Program-made: the position numbers and the translations under genes
Notes under the pieces: generated by a model
Database searches by the model: none
What the model was told of the DNA's origin: nothing
Seen by the model: the letters and a program-made list of their open reading frames with translations, nothing else
In this document: positions 1-7,440 of the stretch, piece by piece
How positions within the stretch are numbered: the stretch's first letter is position 1
Layout: each line of letters opens with the position of its first letter
Origin: Pseudomonadota bacterium
GTDB taxonomy: Bacteria; Myxococcota_A; Bradymonadia; UBA4248
Assembly (NCBI GenBank): GCA_017464085.1
Contig: JAFUEE010000035.1
Coordinates: 1 to 49,767 of the forward strand
Length of the DNA stretch: 49,767 nt
Direction: 5' to 3'

Positions 1-126
1 GAGGGTCTGAAATTTTTCGGAGTGGAGGTGCAGCGGTGAAGTGAGGGTCTGAAATTTTTCGGAGTGGAGGTGCAGCGGTGAAGTGATGGTCTGAAATTTT
101 TCGGAGTGGAGGTGCAGCGGGGAAGT
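1..126. repeat. three tandem copies of a 42-bp repeat, cut by the window edge
   Basis: Units lie at 1-42, 43-84 and 85-126 and differ at only two or three positions; a decayed partial copy (GGATGAATTTTTGAGG) follows at about 131-146. The array runs off the left edge, so the true copy number is unknown. The unit length is a multiple of three, and on the minus strand the array stays open, encoding the 14-residue unit TSPLHLHSEKFQTL. That minus-strand frame can be followed back to an ATG at 270-268, but its upstream part is only a translation of the palindromic DNA at 169-236, so I do not call a gene. There are no spacers, so it is not CRISPR. Confidence 0.9.
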
Positions 127-168
127 GGGGGGATGAATTTTTGAGGGGGGAGCGTGCGGGGAGGGGTT

Positions 169-236
169 GCGCCGCGTATGCCCGAAGGGGCATAGCGGCG
201 CGGCGGAGGCGTATCGGCCGCAGGCCGAAAGCCGCA
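169..236. repeat. pair of bulged-G palindromes (family A)
   Basis: The first element (169-201) has outer stem GCGCCGC/GCGGCGC, a single unpaired G at 176, inner stem TATGCCC/GGGCATA and loop GAAG. The second (208-233) is a weaker copy: GGC, bulged G at 211, TATCGGCC, loop GCA, GGCCGAAA, GCC, with one A-A mismatch where the ATA should be. It lies between the 42-bp array and the protease gene. The same architecture recurs in eight other intergenic regions of the window. Confidence 0.75.
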
Positions 237-340
237 GCGCCAGAAAATGAGCGCCGGAAGAAATTCGCATGACTTTGGAAATGTTTCACGCGGCAGAACG
301 TGTTAAGATGGACGTGTTTTCCGCCTATGGAGGTATGGAG

Positions 341-3300
341 TTGAACGCGAAAAAAATAGCATACTGGGGACTGACGGGCGCGCTGATGGCGGCCGGGATT
401 TGTCTGTCGATCGTGGAACGCAACGGGCATTATGCGTTTGAATGGCAGGGCTCTGAGCTGATGGCGCAGACGCGCAATGACGGATATCATGATATGGCGG
501 CGCTGCAGGTGTTCAACCGCGTGCTGTTGCAGCTGCAGCAGAATTATGTGGATCCGACGCGCTTGGATCCGGAGCTGATGATTGCGTCGGCGCTTGACAA
601 CCTTCAGAAGAATGTGCCGGAGCTTCTTTTGACGTTCGACCGGAAGGTGAAGGAGCGTCCGACGAAGGTGACGGTGAATATCAGCGGGCAGTCGCGTGAG
701 TTTGCGCTGAACAATCTGGAAAATCTGTGGGAGATGAGCCTGAGGCTTCGCGGGATATTTTCGTTCATCCAGGAGTATCTGCCGAAAGATGTGAAGCAGC
801 GGGAGCTCGAGTATGATGCGATCAACGGGATGCTGAGCGCGCTTGACCCGCACAGCCTGATTCTTTCGCCGGAGGTGTATCGCAGCATGGCGGAGGGGAA
901 TCGCGGCAAATTCGGCGGCCTGGGCATTGTCGTTCGTATGATTGACGGGGTGCTGATCGTGGTGGAGCCGATCACGGGGGATGTGCCTGCGAAGCGCGCG
1001 GGAATCGAGGAAGGCGACCAGATTTTGACGATCGACGGCACGCCGACGCTGAACATGAGCATCAGCGAGGCGGTGGACCTGCTCAAGGGTGAGCCGAAGA
1101 CGACAGTGCATCTGACGGTGATGCGCAAGGGATGGAAATCGCCGAAGCCGATCGATGTGATACGCGACGAGATATCGATTCCGAGCGTGGAGTCGGATGT
1201 GCTGGGCGACAAGATCGCATACGTGAAGCTGAAGAGTTTTCAGGGAAATTCGCAGTCGGACATGCAGAAGGCGCTTGAGAAGCTTCGCGCGGAGATGGGG
1301 GGGATGGATGGCCTTGTGCTCGATCTGCGCGGTAATCCCGGGGGTCTTCTGGAACAGGCGGTACAGATCGCGGACAATTTCCTGGAGTCGGGGACGATCG
1401 TGACGACGGTGGGTGGGCATGACCTGCTGCAGAAGCCGCGCTATGCGACGAAGGAAAAGACGGAGTCGTCGTATCCGATTGTGGTGCTGATGGATTCGTC
1501 GTCTGCGTCTGCGTCTGAGATCGTGGCCGGGGCGCTCAAGAACAACAACCGCGCGCTGATTGTCGGTGACACGAGTTTCGGGAAGGGTAGCGTGCAGGTG
1601 CTGTATGAGCTTCCTGATAAATCGGCGCTGAAACTGACGATCGGCCAGTATCTGACGCCGGGCGACCTGTCGATACAGTCTGTGGGGATAGTGCCTGATA
1701 TCCGCCTTGTGCCGATGCGCGCGACGGACGGGACGCTCGACCTGTATCCGAGGCCGTGGCAGCGGCGCGAGGAGAGCCTCGGTGGTCATCTGGACAACCA
1801 GAACGCGCTGCGCGACATCAAGCCGGCCTACAGCCTGAGGTATCTGACGACGCGATATGCGCTGCCCGAAGAGGATATGGACGACGACACGGTGATCACG
1901 ATCGACGATATCGACAAGCTGATCAAGAACAAGCAGAAGACGAACAAGCCCGTGGATGACCCGCAGGTCCGTCTGGCGCGTGAGATTTTGAAGAATGTGG
2001 GCGGTGAGCACGAGCGCGCGGGGATGATCGAGGCGTTCATGAAGGGTGCGGATGTGCTTCAGAAGGCAGAGGATGAGGCGCTGGTGTCGTCGCTCGGGAA
2101 GCAGGGGATAGACTGGCAGGCGTGCGCGTCGCCTTCTGAGGCGAAGCTCAAGGTGATGCTTGAGACGGGGACGGCTGGCAATGATGTGACGGCAGGGGAT
2201 GAGCTGACCTTGCGCGCGACGGTTGTGAATGAAGGGCAGGTGCCGGTCTGCCGAGTGGCAGGGCGGACGGAGTCGAGCTTTTTGCGCGTCAATGACCGCG
2301 AGTTCATCTTCGGGCGCGTCGAGCCCGGTGCGTCGGTGACGCGCGAGCTGAAGTTCAAGACTAACCGTGCGCTGAACTCGCGCGTGGATGACCTGAAGCT
2401 CAACGTGTTTCTGGATGACGGCACGCCGGTGCCGGCGTCGGTCGCGGCGACGGCCTCAGCGGAGCTGCATATCCATGCGATCGAGCAGCCGGCGTTCAAG
2501 ATACATTATGCGATTCTGGATCGCGACGGCAAGGCGCAGGGCAACAGCCTTCTCGATGATGACGAGGAAGTGACGATGCGGATCTGGGTGAGCAATGACG
2601 GTAAGGGGACGGCACAGAAGCCGCTGGTGTATTTGAAGAATAAGGCGCCGGAGATCAAGCTTGTGGATGCGCGCGCGGAGACGGAGCCGCTCGAAAAGGG
2701 GGCGCTCGTGTCGCGTGATTTCAAGTTCCGGACATCGAAAGTCGGCGCGGAGGATATCCAGATGGAGCTTCATGTGTATGACAAGTCCTCGACGCAGGTG
2801 CTTCTGGAGCGCATATCGTTCAAGACCTCGAAGGGGGAGGCCGTCGCGGGGCAGTCGCTGACGCACGTGTCGCGCGTGATGCGCGTGCGCGATGGCGCGA
2901 AGCTCTATGTGTCGCCCGTGGGGACAGCGAATTCGCTGTTCAGCCTTGATGGCGGGACGGTCGTGCGCGCGGATGCGGAATTTGGCGCGTACACGCATGT
3001 CTCTGCCGGTCAGACGGTCGGCTGGGTCGAGACTGCCGGGCTTGAGGCGGCATCGGATGCAGCCGTGTCTCAGATCGAGCCGAAGACGATCGCGACGATT
3101 CCGCGGATCATCCTGCCCGAGATGAGCCATGTGACCGATCAGGATACGATCACGATCGAGGCGGACGTGACCTCGTTCGCGCCCCTGACGGATTATTACA
3201 TCTATACAGCGGCCGATATCGACCACACCTATACTTATGAGAAAGTCGCATATTCGCAGCTGTCGTCGGAGAGCGGGCATATCCGCGCGACCGTGCCGCT

Positions 3301-3388
3301 GAGCCCTGGGCTCAATTCTGTGCGGCTTTATGTGCGCGACCAGAACAAGAGCGAGGCGTACGAGAACATCCTCGTGTTCCGGCGCTGA
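341..3388 (+). CDS. S41 family carboxyl-terminal-processing protease (CtpA-like) with a long C-terminal extension
   Basis: Predicted membrane-anchored periplasmic serine protease. Residues 4-25 form an N-terminal hydrophobic segment. The family motif DPHS lies near 169, a PDZ domain spans about 192-265 (GGLGIVVRMIDG to VMRKG), and the S41 catalytic core follows. The Ser-Lys dyad is visible as S390 in SASASE and K415 in FGKGSVQ, with the 25-residue spacing typical of the family. About 500 residues beyond the core are extra: a CARDB-like beta region (about 610-720), another beta-rich segment (about 740-840), an SH3-like stretch (about 860-920) and a terminal Ig-like domain. Typical Ctp proteases are 400-550 residues. 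Start: the frame is open from ATG 269, with ATGs at 308 and 335. GGAGG at 329-333 is correctly spaced only for TTG 341, which gives M-N-A-K-K before the membrane segment. The start is uncertain; the protease call is firm. The domain labels in the extension are inferred. Confidence 0.92.
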   Translation: MNAKKIAYWGLTGALMAAGICLSIVERNGHYAFEWQGSELMAQTRNDGYHDMAALQVFNRVLLQLQQNYVDPTRLDPELMIASALDNLQKNVPELLLTFDRKVKERPTKVTVNISGQSREFALNNLENLWEMSLRLRGIFSFIQEYLPKDVKQRELEYDAINGMLSALDPHSLILSPEVYRSMAEGNRGKFGGLGIVVRMIDGVLIVVEPITGDVPAKRAGIEEGDQILTIDGTPTLNMSISEAVDLLKGEPKTTVHLTVMRKGWKSPKPIDVIRDEISIPSVESDVLGDKIAYVKLKSFQGNSQSDMQKALEKLRAEMGGMDGLVLDLRGNPGGLLEQAVQIADNFLESGTIVTTVGGHDLLQKPRYATKEKTESSYPIVVLMDSSSASASEIVAGALKNNNRALIVGDTSFGKGSVQVLYELPDKSALKLTIGQYLTPGDLSIQSVGIVPDIRLVPMRATDGTLDLYPRPWQRREESLGGHLDNQNALRDIKPAYSLRYLTTRYALPEEDMDDDTVITIDDIDKLIKNKQKTNKPVDDPQVRLAREILKNVGGEHERAGMIEAFMKGADVLQKAEDEALVSSLGKQGIDWQACASPSEAKLKVMLETGTAGNDVTAGDELTLRATVVNEGQVPVCRVAGRTESSFLRVNDREFIFGRVEPGASVTRELKFKTNRALNSRVDDLKLNVFLDDGTPVPASVAATASAELHIHAIEQPAFKIHYAILDRDGKAQGNSLLDDDEEVTMRIWVSNDGKGTAQKPLVYLKNKAPEIKLVDARAETEPLEKGALVSRDFKFRTSKVGAEDIQMELHVYDKSSTQVLLERISFKTSKGEAVAGQSLTHVSRVMRVRDGAKLYVSPVGTANSLFSLDGGTVVRADAEFGAYTHVSAGQTVGWVETAGLEAASDAAVSQIEPKTIATIPRIILPEMSHVTDQDTITIEADVTSFAPLTDYYIYTAADIDHTYTYEKVAYSQLSSESGHIRATVPLSPGLNSVRLYVRDQNKSEAYENILVFRR

Positions 3389-3518
3389 GTTTGCTGGCTC
3401 TGTTCAACGCCTATGGATAGGGCAGCGGGCGGCACGCCTTGGGGGAGGCAAGCTGCTCAGTTTTGCTTCCCGCGCATTTCGTATCCATGCAGGCAGAACA
3501 GTGTGTAGCACAGAGCCG

Positions 3519-4121
3519 TTATCTGTTCCAGACGGCGCCGGCGTGGTTGACGAATGAGAATTCGCCCTCGACGGTGCCGATTTCAGCTTCGCGCTCGAGG
3601 GTTTCTGTCGCGCTCTTGATCTGTTCAAAATAGACGAGTTTTCCCGCGAGTTTTCCTTTGATACGTTTCCCGCGTTCGGTCGAGAATTCATCGAGCGTGA
3701 GCGAGCCCAGGATGCGCGCGGTGAAGGGTGTGTCGCAGTTGTTGAACTGGACGGCCATGCGCAGGCATCCGTCGCGCGTGAGGGGCTGTTCGGAGCCGAG
3801 GATGTCGCCGGGCGCCTTGCATGGCTGGAGATTGCGCGCGTCGCGCTGCGCGAAAGTGATCATGGCGTACTGCGAGGTCATGATATCCGGATAGGTCTCG
3901 TACATCTGGATCGCCGCCGGCATTTCAGCGTTGTTGTCCAGATCGAAGAAGCTGAAGCGCATGGGGAAACTGTTTGCCGGGCATGCGAGCTCTGTGTCTT
4001 CAGTCGGTGCGGATGTGAGCCTGAGTTCGGCGGAGCTCTTGTCCTTGCCGACCTCGTCGAGCCATGCGCAGGCCTGTGTGAGTATCGCGGCAGTCAGCGC
4101 CGCAGTGAGGAATTTTTTCAT
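3519..4121 (-). CDS. small secreted protein of unknown function, possible lipoprotein
   Basis: 200 residues with an N-terminal signal sequence (MKKFLTAALTAAILTQACA). The LTQAC sequence resembles a lipobox but has an extra residue compared with the usual L-[AST]-[GA]-C, so lipid modification is doubtful and signal peptidase I cleavage is an alternative. The mature part has three more cysteines and a beta-rich C-terminus (GTVEGEFSF, then VNHAGAVW) that looks like a small beta-sandwich or barrel. GGGAGG lies 12 bases before the ATG, which is long spacing but usable. It converges with the protease gene and is divergent from the MoxR operon. I do not recognise the family. Confidence 0.8.
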   Translation of the reverse strand: MKKFLTAALTAAILTQACAWLDEVGKDKSSAELRLTSAPTEDTELACPANSFPMRFSFFDLDNNAEMPAAIQMYETYPDIMTSQYAMITFAQRDARNLQPCKAPGDILGSEQPLTRDGCLRMAVQFNNCDTPFTARILGSLTLDEFSTERGKRIKGKLAGKLVYFEQIKSATETLEREAEIGTVEGEFSFVNHAGAVWNR

Positions 4122-4190
4122 CAGATCGGACGTCCTCCCATCAAAGTCATCGCGATTTTGTCATTTATGGGGGAGATTTGGAAGTAAAAA

Positions 4191-4260
4191 TGCCGCTATC
4201 GTCCGTTGTCCGATACGCGGCATGTGCGGCAGTCTATCCGCTGTCGCGGATACGCCTGCC
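4191..4260. repeat. pair of bulged palindromes (family A, minus orientation)
   Basis: Read on the minus strand, 4222-4191 gives TGCCGC, bulged G, TATCG, 9-base loop, CGATA, GCGGCA. The neighbour 4260-4228 gives GGCAG, GCG, TATCCGC, loop, GCGGATA, GA, CTGCC, with a larger internal loop at the same place. Both lie in the 235-base divergent spacer between the small secreted protein and the MoxR gene, so they could influence either promoter. Confidence 0.75.
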
Positions 4261-4356
4261 GTTTTTTCAGATTTCACTTCCTTTTCAGTTCCATGAAACC
4301 GGATAAAACGCTATGTTCAGGGCGTGTTTTTTTTCTTTTTAGCCTGGAGAGCAGAG

Positions 4357-5334
4357 ATGAGTAATACGGAAGAAGCGAGAAATAACATAAGCCTTTTGCA
4401 GCGGCGCATGCGATATGACGTGATGGGGCGCGATGATGTGATCGACCTGATCTTGATCGCGCTGCTTGCGGACGGCCATGTGCTGCTTGAGGATTTTCCT
4501 GGCAGCGGCAAGACGACGCTTGCGAAGGCGCTTGGGGAGAGCATCGTAGGCGCGGAGACATCCGCAGATGAGATGTCGTCGTTTCGCCGCATGCAGTTCA
4601 CGCCCGACCTTCTTCCCGGCGATATCACGGGTGTGATGGTCTTTGATCCAGATTCGAGCCAGTTTCATTTCCGTCGCGGACCGATTTTCACGCATATCGC
4701 GCTTGTGGACGAGATCAACCGCACGTCTCCGAAAGTGCAGTCAGCGCTTCTTGAATCAATGGGTGAGAAGCAGGTGACGATTGACAATGTCACTCACCGG
4801 CTTTCGGATCTGTTTTTTGTGATTGCGACGCAGAATCCGCTGGATGCGGTGGGTACGTATCCGCTTCCGATCGCGCAGCTCGACCGATTTATGTTCAAGA
4901 TACGGATGACGAACATCAGCCGGGAAGCGGAGCTGGAAGTGATTCGCAGCTGGGGTAAGCCGCGCAAGAAGTGTGAAATGCCGAAAGTGAGCGTGGAGAG
5001 CGTGCTTGCGGCGCGCGAGATTGTGCGCAACGGTGTGGAGGTTGCCGACGAGATCATGGCGTGCCTTGTGGACATCATTCGAGGGATTCGCGATGACAGC
5101 CGTTGCCTTCAGGGAGCGTCGACGCGATCGCTGGTTCAGGCGGTGCCGGCACTTCAGGCGCATGCGTTCATGCGCGGGCGCATGTATGTGAACGCGAAAG
5201 ACGTGCAGGCGCTTGCGCCGTCGCTTTTCCCGCACCGTTTGCAGCTGGCGCCCGGCACGCGCAATGCGCTGGAGGTTGTCGAGGACGCGATGCGTGTGCC
5301 GCTCCAGAAATTGTCCAGTTCCCTGATGCGCTGA
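4357..5334 (+). CDS. MoxR-family AAA+ ATPase
   Basis: 325 residues, normal for MoxR. Walker A is PGSGKTT with K52, Walker B is LVDEIN with D118-E119, and the sensor-1 region is IATQNP. The block FTPDLLPGDITG and the insert leading to RRGPIFTHIALVDEINR are characteristic of the MoxR subfamily. These ATPases act as chaperones that insert cofactors or assemble complexes, usually with DUF58 and von Willebrand A partners. Neither partner follows here. The next gene starts one base after the stop, so the secreted TPR and MORN proteins are probable co-transcribed partners. ATG 4357 is preferred because GGAGAG is suitably placed before it; an upstream in-frame ATG at 4324 would add a run of Phe with no family match. 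Confidence 0.92.
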   Translation: MSNTEEARNNISLLQRRMRYDVMGRDDVIDLILIALLADGHVLLEDFPGSGKTTLAKALGESIVGAETSADEMSSFRRMQFTPDLLPGDITGVMVFDPDSSQFHFRRGPIFTHIALVDEINRTSPKVQSALLESMGEKQVTIDNVTHRLSDLFFVIATQNPLDAVGTYPLPIAQLDRFMFKIRMTNISREAELEVIRSWGKPRKKCEMPKVSVESVLAAREIVRNGVEVADEIMACLVDIIRGIRDDSRCLQGASTRSLVQAVPALQAHAFMRGRMYVNAKDVQALAPSLFPHRLQLAPGTRNALEVVEDAMRVPLQKLSSSLMR

Positions 5335-5335
5335 T

Positions 5336-7360
5336 ATGAAACGGATACTAAGCATCATCTGTCTGTGCCTTTCGGCAGTGCTTTTCAGCGGCGTGTCTTC
5401 GTATGCGCAGGATATATTTTTCAGCACTGCGCATGAGAAGAATGCCTTCCAGGAAGCGACGAACGGGCATTATATCGCGGCGCGCAACGAGGCGGAGAAG
5501 ATCCTGAAGGAGGATCCGGATTCTTTGGGTGCACTGTACGCGCTTGGGTATGTGTTCTGGCTCGGGGAGGGCAATCACCTTCGCGCGATGCAGTATTTTA
5601 AGAAGCTTCTAGAGGAGTTCGAGGATAAATACTGCGATGCGCAGACAGGGATTCCCGAGGGCGGGGAGCTTCAGAGCTGGCATCAGCGGATCATGAATGA
5701 CCTTGCGGATGTGTATGCAGAGCTTGATGACCGCGGGAAAGAGGTCGCGGTATATGAGCGTCTTGCGAGACTGTATCACACGCGTCTTGCGATGAGCGCA
5801 GTGTGGGGCCTGATGAAGCTTGACCGCTTTGAGGAAGCGGAGGAGATCAGCCGCGAGGCGCTGAACGATTCATTTTGGGCGGATACGGCGCACAACAATC
5901 TGACTGCGATCTACGATGCGATGCATGAGCATACGCGGGCATTTGAAGCGAGCCAGCGTTCGGTGGAGTTTACGAACGAAAAGAGCCGAGTGGTTCTTCT
6001 GAATCATGCGCGCAGTCTTGCGCTTTTTTTGCGTCTTGATGAAGCGATAGAGTACTATTTGAAATCGCAGAGCGCGCCAGAACACGACAGCGTGAGCAGC
6101 CCGCTTGTGGATCTTGCGCCAGTTTATCTCTTGAACGGGGAATGGCAGCGCGCGATTTCCGCACTTGCGAAAGGGCGCAAGCTTCCGGTGAAAAAGAACC
6201 ACGAGATTTATACGGAAATGGCGAATCGCCTTGTGACGTCAGAGATTCTGTATGCGATGGGGTTCGGGGAGCGCTCCTGGGAGTTTATGAAGACAGTCGT
6301 CGATGCGCCCGGCCGGATGAGTTTTAACAGCATTCTTCAGGAGCAGATGGATCTGGCTTCACTCGTGATGTTTTATGCGATCACGGAAGATGCGATTCGC
6401 AGGGCGGATGAGGCGCTTGACGCCTATCTTGTCACAGAGCCGTTCTGGCTGTTCAAATCCGAGGTGCGCCGCCGTGTCCGCGAATTGCGCAAGGATCGCG
6501 ATGACAAAGTGAGCCGTCAGTGGTCGACGAATCAGAAGATTTTCAAGAAAGCGCTCGATCCGCGGAGCATCAAGTCATTTCTGATACCGTTTTATGCATT
6601 TTCGCCATTGTTTGAGTGCAAGGTGGTCGATGCGCTCGGCAGGCAGACGACAGAGCTTTTTGTCCGCTATGAGGAATCGAATCTGACAGAGGATGAGCGC
6701 GCGCAGATGCGGACGATGTTTGATGTGATACGCGCCTATATTGCCTGGCGCAGCGGCGATCTTGCGGATGCGCGCGGGAAAGTCGAGATCGCGCAGCAGT
6801 CGCTCAAGCCCAGGATGAAACTGATTGAAAGCCAGGTGCGTCTGATGGCTGCAGATATCGCAGACCGGAGCGGGAACACGGAAGAGGCATTCAAGCTGTA
6901 TCCGCAGGTGTACCAGGACTATCCGGCGGTATTCCGCCAATTTGATGTGAAGCTGCCCGTGGTGTTCGATGAGAGTCTGACGAAATCAGGGAGCGATGAA
7001 ATCGATCGCGCGTACAAGATCTTGTCGAAATCGAGCCGTTTTGAGGCGCGCGAAGGCGCGCCGTTCCGCATCACGGCAGAGTATGTCGATAAGCTTCCGA
7101 TGCTTTGTCTGACATCGGCGATGGGCGGTCTTTATGCATGTTCGTCGGTGGATTCAAAGGATTATGATATCAGCCCGGAGGCTACGCCGCATGTGGCAGA
7201 GATCGTCAATAGTTTTTACCACAAGGCGTTCGCGCCGCTTGTCGATGTTTCGCAGGCAGAGCTGAACTCATTGGATGGTTCGCCGGTGCAGATGTCAGCC
7301 GATCAGGCGCTGGAGAAGATATTGGGCGCGCCGAAAGTGGATCGTGAACAGGAAGAATGA
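5336..7360 (+). CDS. secreted TPR-repeat protein
   Basis: 674 residues. The signal peptide MKRILSIICLCLSAVLFSGVS ends in SYAQD, a good signal peptidase I site, so the protein is likely periplasmic. The rest is almost all helical, with TPR-like units in the first 350 residues (for example NGHYIAARNEAEKILKEDPDSLGALYALGYV near 40-75, and LMKLDRFEEAEEISREALN near 160-180). Such repeats act as protein-binding scaffolds; no catalytic motif is visible. The start codon follows the MoxR stop by one base with no strong ribosome-binding site, which suggests translational coupling. The specific function is unknown. Confidence 0.85.
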   Translation: MKRILSIICLCLSAVLFSGVSSYAQDIFFSTAHEKNAFQEATNGHYIAARNEAEKILKEDPDSLGALYALGYVFWLGEGNHLRAMQYFKKLLEEFEDKYCDAQTGIPEGGELQSWHQRIMNDLADVYAELDDRGKEVAVYERLARLYHTRLAMSAVWGLMKLDRFEEAEEISREALNDSFWADTAHNNLTAIYDAMHEHTRAFEASQRSVEFTNEKSRVVLLNHARSLALFLRLDEAIEYYLKSQSAPEHDSVSSPLVDLAPVYLLNGEWQRAISALAKGRKLPVKKNHEIYTEMANRLVTSEILYAMGFGERSWEFMKTVVDAPGRMSFNSILQEQMDLASLVMFYAITEDAIRRADEALDAYLVTEPFWLFKSEVRRRVRELRKDRDDKVSRQWSTNQKIFKKALDPRSIKSFLIPFYAFSPLFECKVVDALGRQTTELFVRYEESNLTEDERAQMRTMFDVIRAYIAWRSGDLADARGKVEIAQQSLKPRMKLIESQVRLMAADIADRSGNTEEAFKLYPQVYQDYPAVFRQFDVKLPVVFDESLTKSGSDEIDRAYKILSKSSRFEAREGAPFRITAEYVDKLPMLCLTSAMGGLYACSSVDSKDYDISPEATPHVAEIVNSFYHKAFAPLVDVSQAELNSLDGSPVQMSADQALEKILGAPKVDREQEE

Positions 7361-7440
7361 CGCGGCATTTCGAGGGCGTGTCGGGCTTCTGATGGAAACG
7401 GGAACAGGTTTTCGGGAAGATTTCACAGTGAGAGAAACGT

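Noticed and set aside
1..126. Possible CRISPR array
   Set aside because: The repeats are directly adjacent with no spacers, and no cas gene is present.
1..270. Minus-strand frame from ATG 270 running off the left edge
   Set aside because: Its first 45 codons are translated palindromic DNA (169-236) and it has no ribosome-binding site. Only the repeat itself is reported.
2456..3280. Minus-strand frame opposite the protease tail
   Set aside because: Arg/His-rich shadow translation without homology features.
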